From Casuarina equisetifolia (taxonomy: Eukaryota > Streptophyta > Magnoliopsida > Fagales > Casuarinaceae), in assembly GCA_028551475.1 (NCBI GenBank), contig CM052361.1, forward strand, positions 12,593,501 to 12,657,500: 64,000 nt of DNA, read 5' to 3'. Each line of letters starts with the position of its first letter. The first letter of the stretch is position 1. Under the pieces are notes generated by a model. The model did no database searches. It was not told the origin of the DNA and saw nothing but the letters and a program-made list of their open reading frames with translations. This document shows, piece after piece, positions 49,448 through 59,741 of the stretch. The position numbers were made by a program, and so were the translations under genes.

Positions 49448-51093
49448 CTAGTTAAGGTGGCAATAAAGGAAGGACAAAGTGTTACATGGCTCGTGTTCAC
49501 TCATTCAAAGCTATCTTTAAAGAAGAAACGATAATTTTGTGTCTAAAGCTTGTCTCCATCAACTTGTTCTTACCAATTTCAACTTTAGGTGGTTATAGCC
49601 TTTAAATAGTAAGTTCTTAATAGATAAACCAAAAAAAGGATTGACCAGCTAAAGGTTGGAGCTCAAGCTAAGTAAAAATTCTATTAGAATAGGATTGCAA
49701 GTTTTGTTGATTTTATATACATGATCTACATGCATGCTTTATGTTATGTGAGTTATAAGAAATATGTGAGAAACATAATCTCTTAAGTATATTTCATTCA
49801 ATTTTCAATAGTATATCACAAGAATAGAGATGTTTGTAACCATTTTTTATTAATTCCAGATAATTTTGAAGTTTTTTTTAAGAAAGATTATGGTTTGTTG
49901 GAAGAAAAAAAAGTGATCTTATTATCTTAAAAAAACACCCCTTGTCCCCATTATTTTTGTCTTCCTTCAACATTTTGTGTCTCGAACTCTTATGCTGAAT
50001 GTTGAAATTGTAACAACTACACATTAAATGTGCTTAAGTGGCAATAATTTTCTGCCATATTTACAAATCAATGGTATCCCTATAAGCTTTACTCCTATTG
50101 TTTCTAATTCTCCCATTATTGAAGTCTCACTCTATCCCCATGAAACCAAATACGAAATAAATTAGTTGCCTAAATGTTTGACCACTAAAAAATATTTAAT
50201 ATTTAGGTAATTCATAGATGTTACCAAAAGTAAGTCTATAAGCTATTTCATTTTAGGAAACACGAAAAAGAAAATGGAGATCAAATTGCTTTGAAGATTG
50301 ACATGGAAAAAGTTTAAGAACATTATGGAGTTTTCTTTTAAGGGTCTTATCTAGGTTTGATTCTCTTTTACCTTTGATAAACTTAAATGTAGAATATACT
50401 AAGTATGCCTACATTCTCCATTATGGTAATTGTAGCCCTTTTGGGATTTTTATTTTATTTTATTTTGTTCTCTTGCTTGGGGTTTGAGGCAAAGAGATCA
50501 ACCTCTCACTTGTTTATTTTAGATTCTAAAGTCCTTTCCCATTCATTTTAAAGGGAAAAGAGGAGAGAAACCTTCGTATGTTCAAACTCCTCTATAATAG
50601 CCTTCCTATCATATCATTTGCTACTTCCAAATAACCAAATAATATTGGTTAGGCTACCCACCATTACCTTTGTTATTTTAATATTTTTCGTCTAACCAAA
50701 TGTGTTGCTTCTATCTTTTGTCTAAAGGGCATCCCATTTCTTTCTTCCATTTCTTTTTCTTTTGTTGAATAATGGAAATAGTTTCTATTAAAGAAGAAAG
50801 TCTAATATAGGGAATAAACAATCTTTGAATTAACTTTTGAATTAACTTTTGAATTTAACTTTGAACTTATTCTTAATATAGTATTAAAGTCCAAGATAAT
50901 CACCTTTAATTTCCATTCAACCTTAAGTATATTATATATATTTAGTGTGTGGGAGCATTCACTTCATTTCCTTCAATCTTAAACTTAAGATATATTATGT
51001 ATGTGAGAAAATATAGATGAAAAAGTCATATGTGAAAAGTAAACTCTTCTTGAATATTGTTTAGATATATGTAAGTAATTAAGTAGCAATAAG
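49448..51093. other. AT-rich spacer, nothing recognised
   Basis: No coding frame, LTR pair or RNA gene can be supported here. Confidence 0.4.
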
Positions 51094-52525
51094 TGTAGGA
51101 ATGCATTATATTGATATTTTGCAATATGGTTTGTATAACATTGAGCCTACTTTTATAGGCATATGACCTACTCTATATAAGGCATATTTATAAATGTATT
51201 GAATACAAGAATATTACATAGAATATTACAACTAGTAGGGACAAGATATCAAGGATCATCATATATTCATTAACACCTCCTTTTAAGCTAGAAGTCTAAA
51301 CAAGTCAAACACTCTAAGCTTGGAGAGGATATGTTAATGTTGTTCATTCTATAGTACTTTTATTAGTAAGTTTGCTAGCTATTCTTTGGTAGAAATATAA
51401 TGTGTTGCAATAACACATTGTTTAAGTTTTTCTTTCACATAATGACAATCCATCCATATATGCTTAGTACACTCATGAAAAATTGAATTAGCTTCTATCT
51501 TCCCTGTTATCTTATTGTCACATAAAAAGAAAAAGAAAAAGAAAAAAAAAGTTGGTTGTTGCATATAAAAACCAAAATCCTTGAGTAAACTTTTAATTCA
51601 TACTATTTCACTAATACTGACCTACATAGCTTGATACTTTGCTTCAACTAATGAAAGAGAAGCAATTGGTTGTTTCTTCAAATGCTAAGATATCAAAGAA
51701 TTCCTAAGCATTATACAAAAAGTGGTAATAGAGTGCTTGGTTAGAGGACATGTGATGTAATCTGAGTCACAAAATGCTCGCAACTCAAACTTTGAGGGAG
51801 ACGGAAACATAAGACCAAGACCTAAACAACCCTTGAGGTATTTAATTACCTTCAAGGCTATCTCCATATAAGGTTGCTTCGGGTCATGCATGAATTGATT
51901 GAATAGCTGAATTGCAAAAGTAATATTAGGCCAAGTGAAAGTCAAATATATTAGTCTACCAACTAACCTTTGATAAACCAAGGGATCTTTAGGAGGTAGA
52001 TCATTAACCTTTTCCTTAGAACTAGTATCATATTTTATGCTTGTGAATTTTTTATTCTAGATTATGAGAATGTTAAGGGTTTGGAACCAATGAGTCCAAC
52101 ATTGGATATCAATTCCAATGTGTACTTGCATTGACTTAAAGAAATGCCCTCTAAAGACTGAGCAATCTTAATTTTGAGGAAGAATTTTGATTAGCTGAGA
52201 TCCTGTATAAAAAAAAAAAAAAAAAAAGCAAAGTGAAAGTAGTCTTTGAGGTTTGAGATGGTTGGCTAATTGTCTCATGTGAACAAAATGTTATTAACAT
52301 AAATAAGTAAAGTAATGAATGAGTTTCCCTTGGCTTTGTTGATTAGCAAAAACTATGTGTAATGAAAGTTGCCATAAACCTAACATTCAACTAGTGAGAT
52401 GCTTATTTTGCAATCAACACACTTTACCTGGTCCTTGAGAGTGAAATTTAGGGAGAAACTCCATATAGACTTTTTCAAAGAGATTTTCATGGAGAAAATA
52501 ATTTTGACAATCCACCAAAAAATAT
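51094..52525 (-). mobile_element. Copia 3' portion (fossil), 5' part missing
   Basis: On the reverse strand it carries RNase H text (LVGRLIYLTFTWPNITFAI, KVIKYLKGCLGLGLMFPSPS), preceded at the right end by RT traces. A purine tract AAAAGGAGG near 51276 is followed by a 3' LTR that starts at 51275 (TGTTAATGAATATATG) and ends near 51094. It is close kin to the element at 59537-64000. The right end stops near 52525, where a TRIM fragment begins. It is broken and older than that relative. Confidence 0.72.
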
Positions 52526-52529
52526 GACT

Positions 52530-52675
52530 AATAGTGAGGGCTCATCCCAAAATCTTAAAGCATTAGATGAGAAATTTTCATTACTTATAAGTTCAAAAGT
52601 TTATCTTCATGTTTTTAATGTGGGATAATACCTAGCTTTAATCTTCTCCTCATGTGCATATTGATATAAGTATTG
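52530..52675 (-). mobile_element. TRIM LTR fragment
   Basis: In reverse complement it reads TAGGTATTATCCCACATT, AACTTATAAGTAATGA and TTTAAGATTTTGGGATGAG, the LTR text of the family represented at 35686-36031. No partner LTR is adjacent. Confidence 0.55.
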
Positions 52676-53540
52676 TGTTAGGAATATTGTTATTCCATTA
52701 TTATTTTGATGATGATAAAAAGAAAAAAGAAAATATTTCATGAAAGTGTATTTTTGATGTGACAAATATCTTAGTGTTAATGTTTAATTATCCTTCGTAA
52801 TTTATGTGTTATAATTGTTTACATTTGTGAAAGAACTATAAGAAAGGGATATGAATAAATATTCTTCTTGTTATTTGTTTTACAAGAAAATTAACTTGTG
52901 AATTTTCTTATAGGGAAAATGAACCAACGCAATCATCGTGTAGTCCACAGCGTTGGATCCACGTGTGTGATCCATGTAATTGCAATCCAAGATTGCCAAA
53001 AGCCCGAAAGCCCTGTATGGTACTCAACCCAGTTCACAAATAGAGCTGCCCGCGACCCAGGCCTGTGTGTAGGCAACCCAGATGCACAAGCGACCCACCT
53101 AGGCTACCAAGCTCTGCGCGACCCAAAAGTTACGCAACCCAGTTTCTAATTAAGATCCAAATGTCTTCTGCGACCCAGAATGGTGCGCGACCCAGACCCG
53201 AAACTCATGTGACAACGTGCGACCTGACCATCTCGCCAAAACGGCGACCCAAAGCTACCGCGACCCGCTTCTGAAATCTGAATCTGATAAGAGTTCTATT
53301 GAATCTAAAAATTGGTGCAATCGAAAGGAATCAAGGGGAAGAAGATCTCTGTGAAGAAAAATTTGTGATCCAAGTACTTGAATAGGATTAAATCAAGATG
53401 ATCCGACTTGTTCTTAGCGACCCGTGGGTTCTGAGTGACCCGGTTTGTGGAAGTTGAACAAGTGATGATTGTGAAGGATTTGAATAAGAGAAATTAGTAT
53501 ATCTGTTGAAGAGGAATCTGATATATTTTTTAGAAACATA
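52676..53540 (+). other. LTR-like tract with a cluster of GCGACCC words
   Basis: It begins TGTTAGGAATATTG and then TTTTGATGATGATAAAA, resembling the start of several copia LTRs, but no matching end or target duplication was found. Between 53050 and 53424 the heptamer GCGACCC occurs eight times on the forward strand, with further near-matches (GCAACCC, GTGACCC). Two overlapping small frames here have no family resemblance. Confidence 0.35.
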
Positions 53541-53542
53541 CC

Positions 53543-53770
53543 TGTTGGAGGATTAAAATATCCAGTCCCACATTGGGTAAGGTAACATGAGAGTCTAGCC
53601 TTATAAACTTCCGCTAACAACCTACTATTGTACAGTTCTATGTTTTAGTTGGGTCCTTCAATTTTTAATATAGTATCAGAGCCGGTCCTGTGTCTTACCT
53701 ACTTTGGTGTAGCCCCTCTAGACTGGTCCCACCTCTAACAGCGCCCAACGTGAGACTGCGGGCCAGATTT
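53543..53770 (+). mobile_element. TRIM LTR plus interior
   Basis: An LTR-like block of about 128 bases (53543-53670) begins TGTTGGAGGATTAAAATATC and is followed by the primer-site variant TAGTATCAGAGCCGG and a short interior rich in CCC/TGG words. No second LTR was found, so the copy is truncated. The LTR end (ACAGTTCTATGTTTTAGTT) recurs in reverse at 11140-11165. Confidence 0.65.
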
Positions 53771-54152
53771 TTGCAGAATAATAATATTCAGAATAATCAA
53801 CATATATACAAATTGAAATATCATGTAATCTTGCAAAATAATAGAATAGAAGAACTTAACCAAGATTTCAAATCAGCTCAAGCTTCATAAGATTTTTCTT
53901 TTCCTTTTTTGTCCAAATTTTTACTTTGTAAACACCAACTTCTTTCACACTTAAATCACTTTTCTTTTCTCAATATGTGAAGAATGCACTTTCTTATGTT
54001 ATCATTTAGGAGTTTTGTGATTAAGACTTAATTAACTATATGTCATTTTTAAAAAATTTTTAGCTTAACAATCTCTTATATACCTTTTATATCTCGAGAC
54101 ATGAAAATTATAAAGTAAAAATTTATTTTTAACTCTAATATTATATTAAAAT
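53771..54152. other. AT-rich spacer, nothing recognised
   Basis: I see no gene, RNA or clear repeat. Confidence 0.4.
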
Positions 54153-54266
54153 GTGATAACTCATCTTAAAATATTAAAGTATTAGATGAAAATTTTTTAT
54201 CACTTATAAATTCAAAAATCTAGTTTCACACATTTTCAATGTAAAATTGTACCCACCTTTAATAAT
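54153..54266 (-). mobile_element. TRIM LTR fragment
   Basis: In reverse complement it reads AAAGGTGGGTACAATTTTAC, TTATAAGTGATAAAAAATT and TTTAAGATGAG, a decayed LTR of the 35686-36031 family. Confidence 0.5.
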
Positions 54267-54878
54267 ACATAATATAACTCTTAGCTTTTAAGCTAATTTT
54301 GGAATTAAACCTTGGTTCTACCTTTAATATCCTTTTCATAATAATTTGCTCCTTTGTTTTAGTTAGAAAAAGAAAAAGACAAAAAGGGAATCAAACTACA
54401 ACAACGATGATGATCACTAAGCTAATGCTTTCAGATTAAAACCCTGCTGTACTCTAAAAAATGCTCCGTTATAATGTTACGCATAAGTACTGAAGATCTG
54501 AAGTTCATGGGAAATTCTTTGCTTGGAGACTAAGTTTTGTCGAATTATCAAAGCCATAACCCATGCCTTTTTTAGGATAGTAAAGTAACTTGCTCTCTTT
54601 GGATTACAAGTACAAGTGGCTCTCCAATTTATATGATAGAGGAACATATTGAGTGAACTTCGGAAGAGTAAATGTAACATGGTGTAACAACTGCATCTTC
54701 TTGACTTCGTAATGGCAAAGGAAATATTAACACAAGGAGAGTAAAGACCAACGAGTAAGGCACATAATGTATAAGAAACTCTTAACAAATGTACAATTGT
54801 GGGAGAACAGAACGGAATAAAGCTGCTGTCATCCACAGATAGATTCAGAGCTTTTCCAAAACTTGCGAGGACTCAGTA
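54267..54878. other. 3' flank of the CRINKLY4-related kinase gene
   Basis: This should hold the 3' UTR of the reverse-strand kinase at its right end. The 119-codon reverse frame at 54477-54836 shows no family resemblance. I see nothing else. Confidence 0.4.
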
Positions 54879-57194
54879 CTATAAGATCAACCCTTCTCTT
54901 ACAATTTGCTCCAACCGAGATGCCATATCTGGCATGCTCGGACGCTCAGAAGGATTTTCCCTCACAGCCAGTTCAGCTAAATCAGCGAGTTTAAGCAGAG
55001 GCTCGACATTTTTTGGAAGTGCTACATACCGATCGAATACAGCAGCAGCCTTACCCTGTCCAATTAAGGGTACAGCCCACTCAACTAAACTTGGAGGTGT
55101 GTAGTCTCTGTCATATGCCTTCCTTCCACTGAGAATTTCTAGCAGCACAATTCCAAAGTTGTGAACATCACTCTCTAAATCTCCACTAAGGTCCTTTTCA
55201 TTCGAAGTGATAAGCCCAAAGTCTGCAATTCGTGCTCCCCATTCTGAATCCAAAAGAATATTTGAAGTCTTGACATCACGATGGACAATTGGAGGCTTAA
55301 GTTTCTTGTGCAGGTACTCAAGTCCCTTTGCAGCTTGCATTGAAATCTTCAATCGGAGGACCCAGCTCAGAGGAGAAAGGCCGCCATGGAGATGATCATG
55401 AAGTGTCCCGTGTGGCATATACTCATAAACAAGCAGCCTCTCTCCCATTTCCGAGCAATAACCCAACAAGTTCACAATATTACAATGCCGGATTTTGCAC
55501 AGAATTTCTAATTCCATCTCAAATTCCCTGCTGTTTGTGTGAATTATTGTGGCAGCGTTTGCCCTTTTGACAGCAACTTGCCTCCCGTCTGCAAGGACAG
55601 CTTTATATACGAAACCATAGCTACCCCTGCCAAGCTCATTAAACTCCTTGAACCCATTAGTGGCGTCTTTTAGCTCTGAGAGTCGGAAAACCTGCGCGAT
55701 ACCAGGGCAAGGTACCGTAGAAGGAGGAGGCAATGAATTTGTAGTAGTGTCAGTTTCCAGCTCCGGTTTGCCTATGCAAGATTTGAATTGTCTTTTTGTC
55801 CCTTTTTCTTTACGGTTGGCAATCAGACGAGGAAGTAGACACAGACCAACTAAGATGAATAACAAACCCGAAACAGAGGACGCAATAATGGGCATTAGTT
55901 TACGCAGGTGATGCCAACTTTTCTGCTGCATCTCCTCAGATGATTGAACTTGACAAGTATCCCAACAAGAGCTGTTCTGGCAAAGAGAGCAAGCGGTGCA
56001 TACTCTGTCAGCATTCTCAGTACACAAGCTAGACAAGAAGAGACCTTCAGAACAATTTGAGCCACAAGGTGAACAAATCTTTAAATCTTTTCGGACACAC
56101 AAGCTCGACAAGTCCGGCTCATTAAGATTGCTTGCATTGTAAGCAAAATGTCCTTCACTACAAGATCCAGGAGTACAAAGACCTGGACTGCACAATTCCA
56201 GTGGAGGATCATAATCAGGCGGTGAGGTCACGAACCAGCAATCCAGAACCAAGTCATCCTCTCTGATACCACAACTAACGAAATCAGAGGAAGCTATTGC
56301 CACAAACCCGGAACCCTTAGGAACCGATGACGAATTAAAGGTTCCCCAACACTCCACCCCATGATTGTCCCCACGGATACCACAGAAATGTTTAGCCCCA
56401 GCAGTCAGAGCCACAAAAGAAATCCCAACTGGAGGAGAAGTGTGCGAACTGTTATCCCCCCAACATTTCACCTCATTAGACACCTCCGAAATCCCACAAA
56501 AAGAACCTCTGCCCGAGGCTAAAGCACGGAAGTTCTCCGATATACCAGCAACTCCCAGACTCGACGCGTTTGGTCCCCAACAAACAATCCCTCCTTCTCT
56601 AACTCCACCACAACTGAATCCTTCACCAGACACAAGTTTTTTGAAGACAAGGCTACTTATAGACTGATTAGAAGACAGAGTAATCTGGTTAGAACGAAAG
56701 CGGTTATTAGGACCCTTCAAAATTTCCCAACAGTCAACGGTGCCCGATTCATGGTCAGAGTAATAAGAGCCTCTAATAGCACAAACGTGATTCTTGCCTG
56801 CGGCTATATGCGAATAAGCAGTGGCTCGATATATGGGAGGTATGAGATCTATACCTGAACTAGTTGAGCTCCAACAATAGGCTTGTGAAGTGTTAGCCAA
56901 AATACCACAGATGAATCCTTCGCCACCGGAGAGAGCCGCCATTGCGGGAATGTTGCTGAAATAGGAAGAGGCGGAAGGCGATGAAGGTGACGAAGAGGAG
57001 CCGTTCTTTCCCCAACAAAATACGTTCTGCTTGCCGCTTGCGTCTATAGCGCAGAAGAACCCATCTTTGCCGAATGCCGCGGAGATTGGTCCCATTGATC
57101 CGAACCCAGATGCAGTGGTGGAGCATAGAAGCAGAATAAATGGAAAAACAGGTAGAGATTGATAAAACCCGGAAAGGTTCGCGAGGATTTGCAT
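54879..57194 (-). CDS. CRINKLY4-related receptor kinase, CCR1/CCR2 type
   Basis: This is an intronless frame of 771 residues, the length expected of this family. It has a signal peptide (1-30), an extracellular domain of repeated units with conserved C and W (VFCWG, AYCW, VDCW, IVCWG, VKCWG, VECWG, LDCW; about 35-325) that build a beta-propeller, a cysteine-rich TNFR-like part (about 335-415), a transmembrane helix (435-459) and a cytoplasmic kinase (about 508-765). Kinase landmarks: GRGSYGFV (523-530), K543, HRDVKTSN (638-645) and DFG (658-660). Only about 15 residues separate DFG from SDVHNFG (675-681), so the GT-x-GY...PEYY/APE segment is absent. This gap is known in Arabidopsis CCR1/CCR2 (CRR1/CRR2) and suggests a kinase-dead or atypical receptor. 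ACR4 relatives act in epidermal and organ patterning; the ligand here is unknown. Confidence 0.95.
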   Translation of the reverse strand: MQILANLSGFYQSLPVFPFILLLCSTTASGFGSMGPISAAFGKDGFFCAIDASGKQNVFCWGKNGSSSSPSSPSASSYFSNIPAMAALSGGEGFICGILANTSQAYCWSSTSSGIDLIPPIYRATAYSHIAAGKNHVCAIRGSYYSDHESGTVDCWEILKGPNNRFRSNQITLSSNQSISSLVFKKLVSGEGFSCGGVREGGIVCWGPNASSLGVAGISENFRALASGRGSFCGISEVSNEVKCWGDNSSHTSPPVGISFVALTAGAKHFCGIRGDNHGVECWGTFNSSSVPKGSGFVAIASSDFVSCGIREDDLVLDCWFVTSPPDYDPPLELCSPGLCTPGSCSEGHFAYNASNLNEPDLSSLCVRKDLKICSPCGSNCSEGLFLSSLCTENADRVCTACSLCQNSSCWDTCQVQSSEEMQQKSWHHLRKLMPIIASSVSGLLFILVGLCLLPRLIANRKEKGTKRQFKSCIGKPELETDTTTNSLPPPSTVPCPGIAQVFRLSELKDATNGFKEFNELGRGSYGFVYKAVLADGRQVAVKRANAATIIHTNSREFEMELEILCKIRHCNIVNLLGYCSEMGERLLVYEYMPHGTLHDHLHGGLSPLSWVLRLKISMQAAKGLEYLHKKLKPPIVHRDVKTSNILLDSEWGARIADFGLITSNEKDLSGDLESDVHNFGIVLLEILSGRKAYDRDYTPPSLVEWAVPLIGQGKAAAVFDRYVALPKNVEPLLKLADLAELAVRENPSERPSMPDMASRLEQIVREGLIL

Positions 57195-59536
57195 GGTTGG
57201 AAGGGGCTTGGATGGTGGGTTTGGATCAGTTTTATCATGGACTGGCGTGAATGTGATGGTGCCTGGTTTTTGTGTTGTTTGCTGAGTCTAGAGTTGAGAT
57301 CACGCTGGTGACGAAGATAGAACGTGGATGTCGCCATTTTTACAGTCTAGTTTGGACCGTTAGAACGTTGTAGTAGTAAGCAGTAAAAGTGGCGCTGTCT
57401 TATATTTTCAGGTTCTGGCTCTACTCCAGAGGGTCTAGACACATTGTATCGAATCTACTACACAAAGAAAATCTTGTAAGTTCCGCATGATCATCAAGAC
57501 TCATCAACATCCTAGTATACAACATTAGTTTTGTGGTTGACCTTGAGCAACTGAAACTAAGAAACTAGGTACAGTGAGCAAAAACCTTTAAAAAAAAATG
57601 TCCTGGGATTTATCCATTGAAAGATTTCAAAAGAAGGAGATCATTCGTGTTACCGTATTAGTAAACACCTAAACGCGATTAAGGGAAGAAATTTTGGAAA
57701 ACCATCCATTCAAATAGGCCAAGGATATATCGTTTTCATAGCTTGGTTTCTCGGAATAATCATGACATGTAGTATTTTGAGTACTTTTCCTGTAGAGAGC
57801 ACTAGGATTTACAGATCGGGTAAAAGATGGTAAGTTTCCCTAGATCTTTATTCCTGAAGCTAAGGTTAAGGTTTGCATAATCCAAGAAACACCACGACAC
57901 TTTCAACAAGATCTGTTATTAAATGACTGCTTCTCATCATGCGTAGCTCGGACCAATGGGCAACGAGGAAGAAAGTGGATGGCCGAGTAAAAAGCCACTG
58001 AACCAAAATTACCTACAAAAGTTAGAATAAAAAGGCAAAGATCCATCAGAGAACTAAAATAGTGAAAGAATAGGCCACTCAGCCACCGTGGAATCCGCAG
58101 AAGCTTTTAGAAAAGGAGCTAGTTAGGTTTTGTCAAGCAGAGGGGGCTTTAAGCCAGTATGGACAAAGTGGTGACTCTTATCACTTTTGTCTGGTTTTGC
58201 ATAAATTAATGGAGTGGCAGCTGCCCACTTGCCATGCTTGAAATTTGCTGCTTGTGGCCTATCAATTCAGCCACTAGACAGCGAACCTTACGTTAACAAT
58301 ACAATACAATACATTAAGAAATTGCTTCGCAGCTAAGAAAAAATTATCTATTTTAGGGGCGTAATCTATGCTTGTGTTGTTGTCCTAGAAATTCTAACCC
58401 GCCGCTTGCATGGGGATCACGTGGCTCTTTGCTCCCACCACGCCCAGAGTTGTCTGAAGTTTGGCATTTACTTCGAATGATTTAGTCAAACTAGCTTTCG
58501 TCTCTTCCCTTCTTCACCCACAATTCCCCTCCATCTCCTCTTCCTCCTCAGTCCAACCCGGAACTGACTGGGGCTGTCCTAATCTTCCGAAAGCCATGAC
58601 TCATTGGCCTAATCGTACAAAACAGTGGGACCTTTTGCAGGATCACAATCTCTATGTTAGGGTCCCAAATACATTGTATCCAAATATAGAAGTTCAATGC
58701 ATCCTGCTATTCAGTAAGAGGTCTGTTGGGTAATCATGCAAATCTCTGTCGTGTGGTCAGGGCATTCTAGTTTAGAGTGCAGCGTCTCCTTTACGGATTT
58801 CTTATGAGCTTTCCACAATTTGGTTCTAGTTTTAAGCTCTCCTACACATACCATACCCTCCATTTAATCGTTTTGTGAAGAAGATTCAAGAGTTCATTTA
58901 AGACCCATACAAGTGAAGCAGAATACCATTCTGGAACATAATATTGAGGACTCAAGGACAGGTTATTAGACTGAATTTAAAAGGACAATTTAAATCTCGG
59001 GGGCTCTTATCTAAATTCATGGTCAGGTAGGAAATCTTGAATAATAACATTCGATTAATTTGAAAGCACACCTGTTTGTGTTTGTTTACAACATATGAAA
59101 AGCAGATCCGAGGGGTTCATAGGAAGCTTACAGGGTGGAAATACTGACAATGAATTACGGGGACCACTCGGTTTCAGTGACATCCAGCACGTGATCTGTC
59201 GTGGAAGAAGATAAAGCTGGAACGAACCTTGGATCTTCCTTCCTTGCACAATCTTCGCTATATGTATGTTTTGTTTAAAAAATGTTTTATTTCCTTTGGA
59301 CGAATATCGGCGGTACTCCATTTTGAGTAAATAAACCAAAAAACCAAAAATCCAAAAAAAAAAAAAAGATTCTTAACCTAGAAAGGGTTGTGTTCAAGAT
59401 GGTATTTACAACACTTGAATGATGAGGAGGGGATTCGGATGTGCAAGAAAATCAAGGGTTACCTTATTCTTGGTGGGTCTTTATTGACTAAGACACGGTC
59501 CGTTGACCTCCATATCTTTGATGTGCTAAACATGTT
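57195..59536. other. Upstream region of the kinase gene and spacer
   Basis: Bases just right of 57194 should hold the promoter and leader of the CRINKLY4-related kinase. An upstream ATG at 57337 (reverse strand) opens a 97-codon frame overlapping the kinase start. At 58297-58312 three AATAC units form a small microsatellite. The frame at 59388-59536 looks faintly coding but is unrecognised. No other gene can be supported. Confidence 0.35.
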
Positions 59537-59741
59537 TGTAAGAAAAGGAGATAATGGATCGAGTGAGCTGAATTCTCTATATTGCTATCTTGTCAATTAC
59601 AACGGTAATGATGTACATATATAGGGACGTAACCCAATCTAAGAAAGGAAACCTAATATATACAATAAATACAATAATATTGACCTTTAATAATAGGCAT
59701 AAACATGGCAAGTAATTAGGTGACAATGCTGGATATTAACA
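59537..59741 (-). repeat. 3' LTR of the right-hand copia element
   Basis: In reverse complement it begins TGTTAATATCCAGCATTG after the purine tract and ends CTCCTTTTCTTACA, 205 bases, close to the 208-base LTRs of the related element at 14036. The inner end is firm; the outer end is judged from the CA terminus and this length, because the partner LTR is out of view. Confidence 0.72.
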
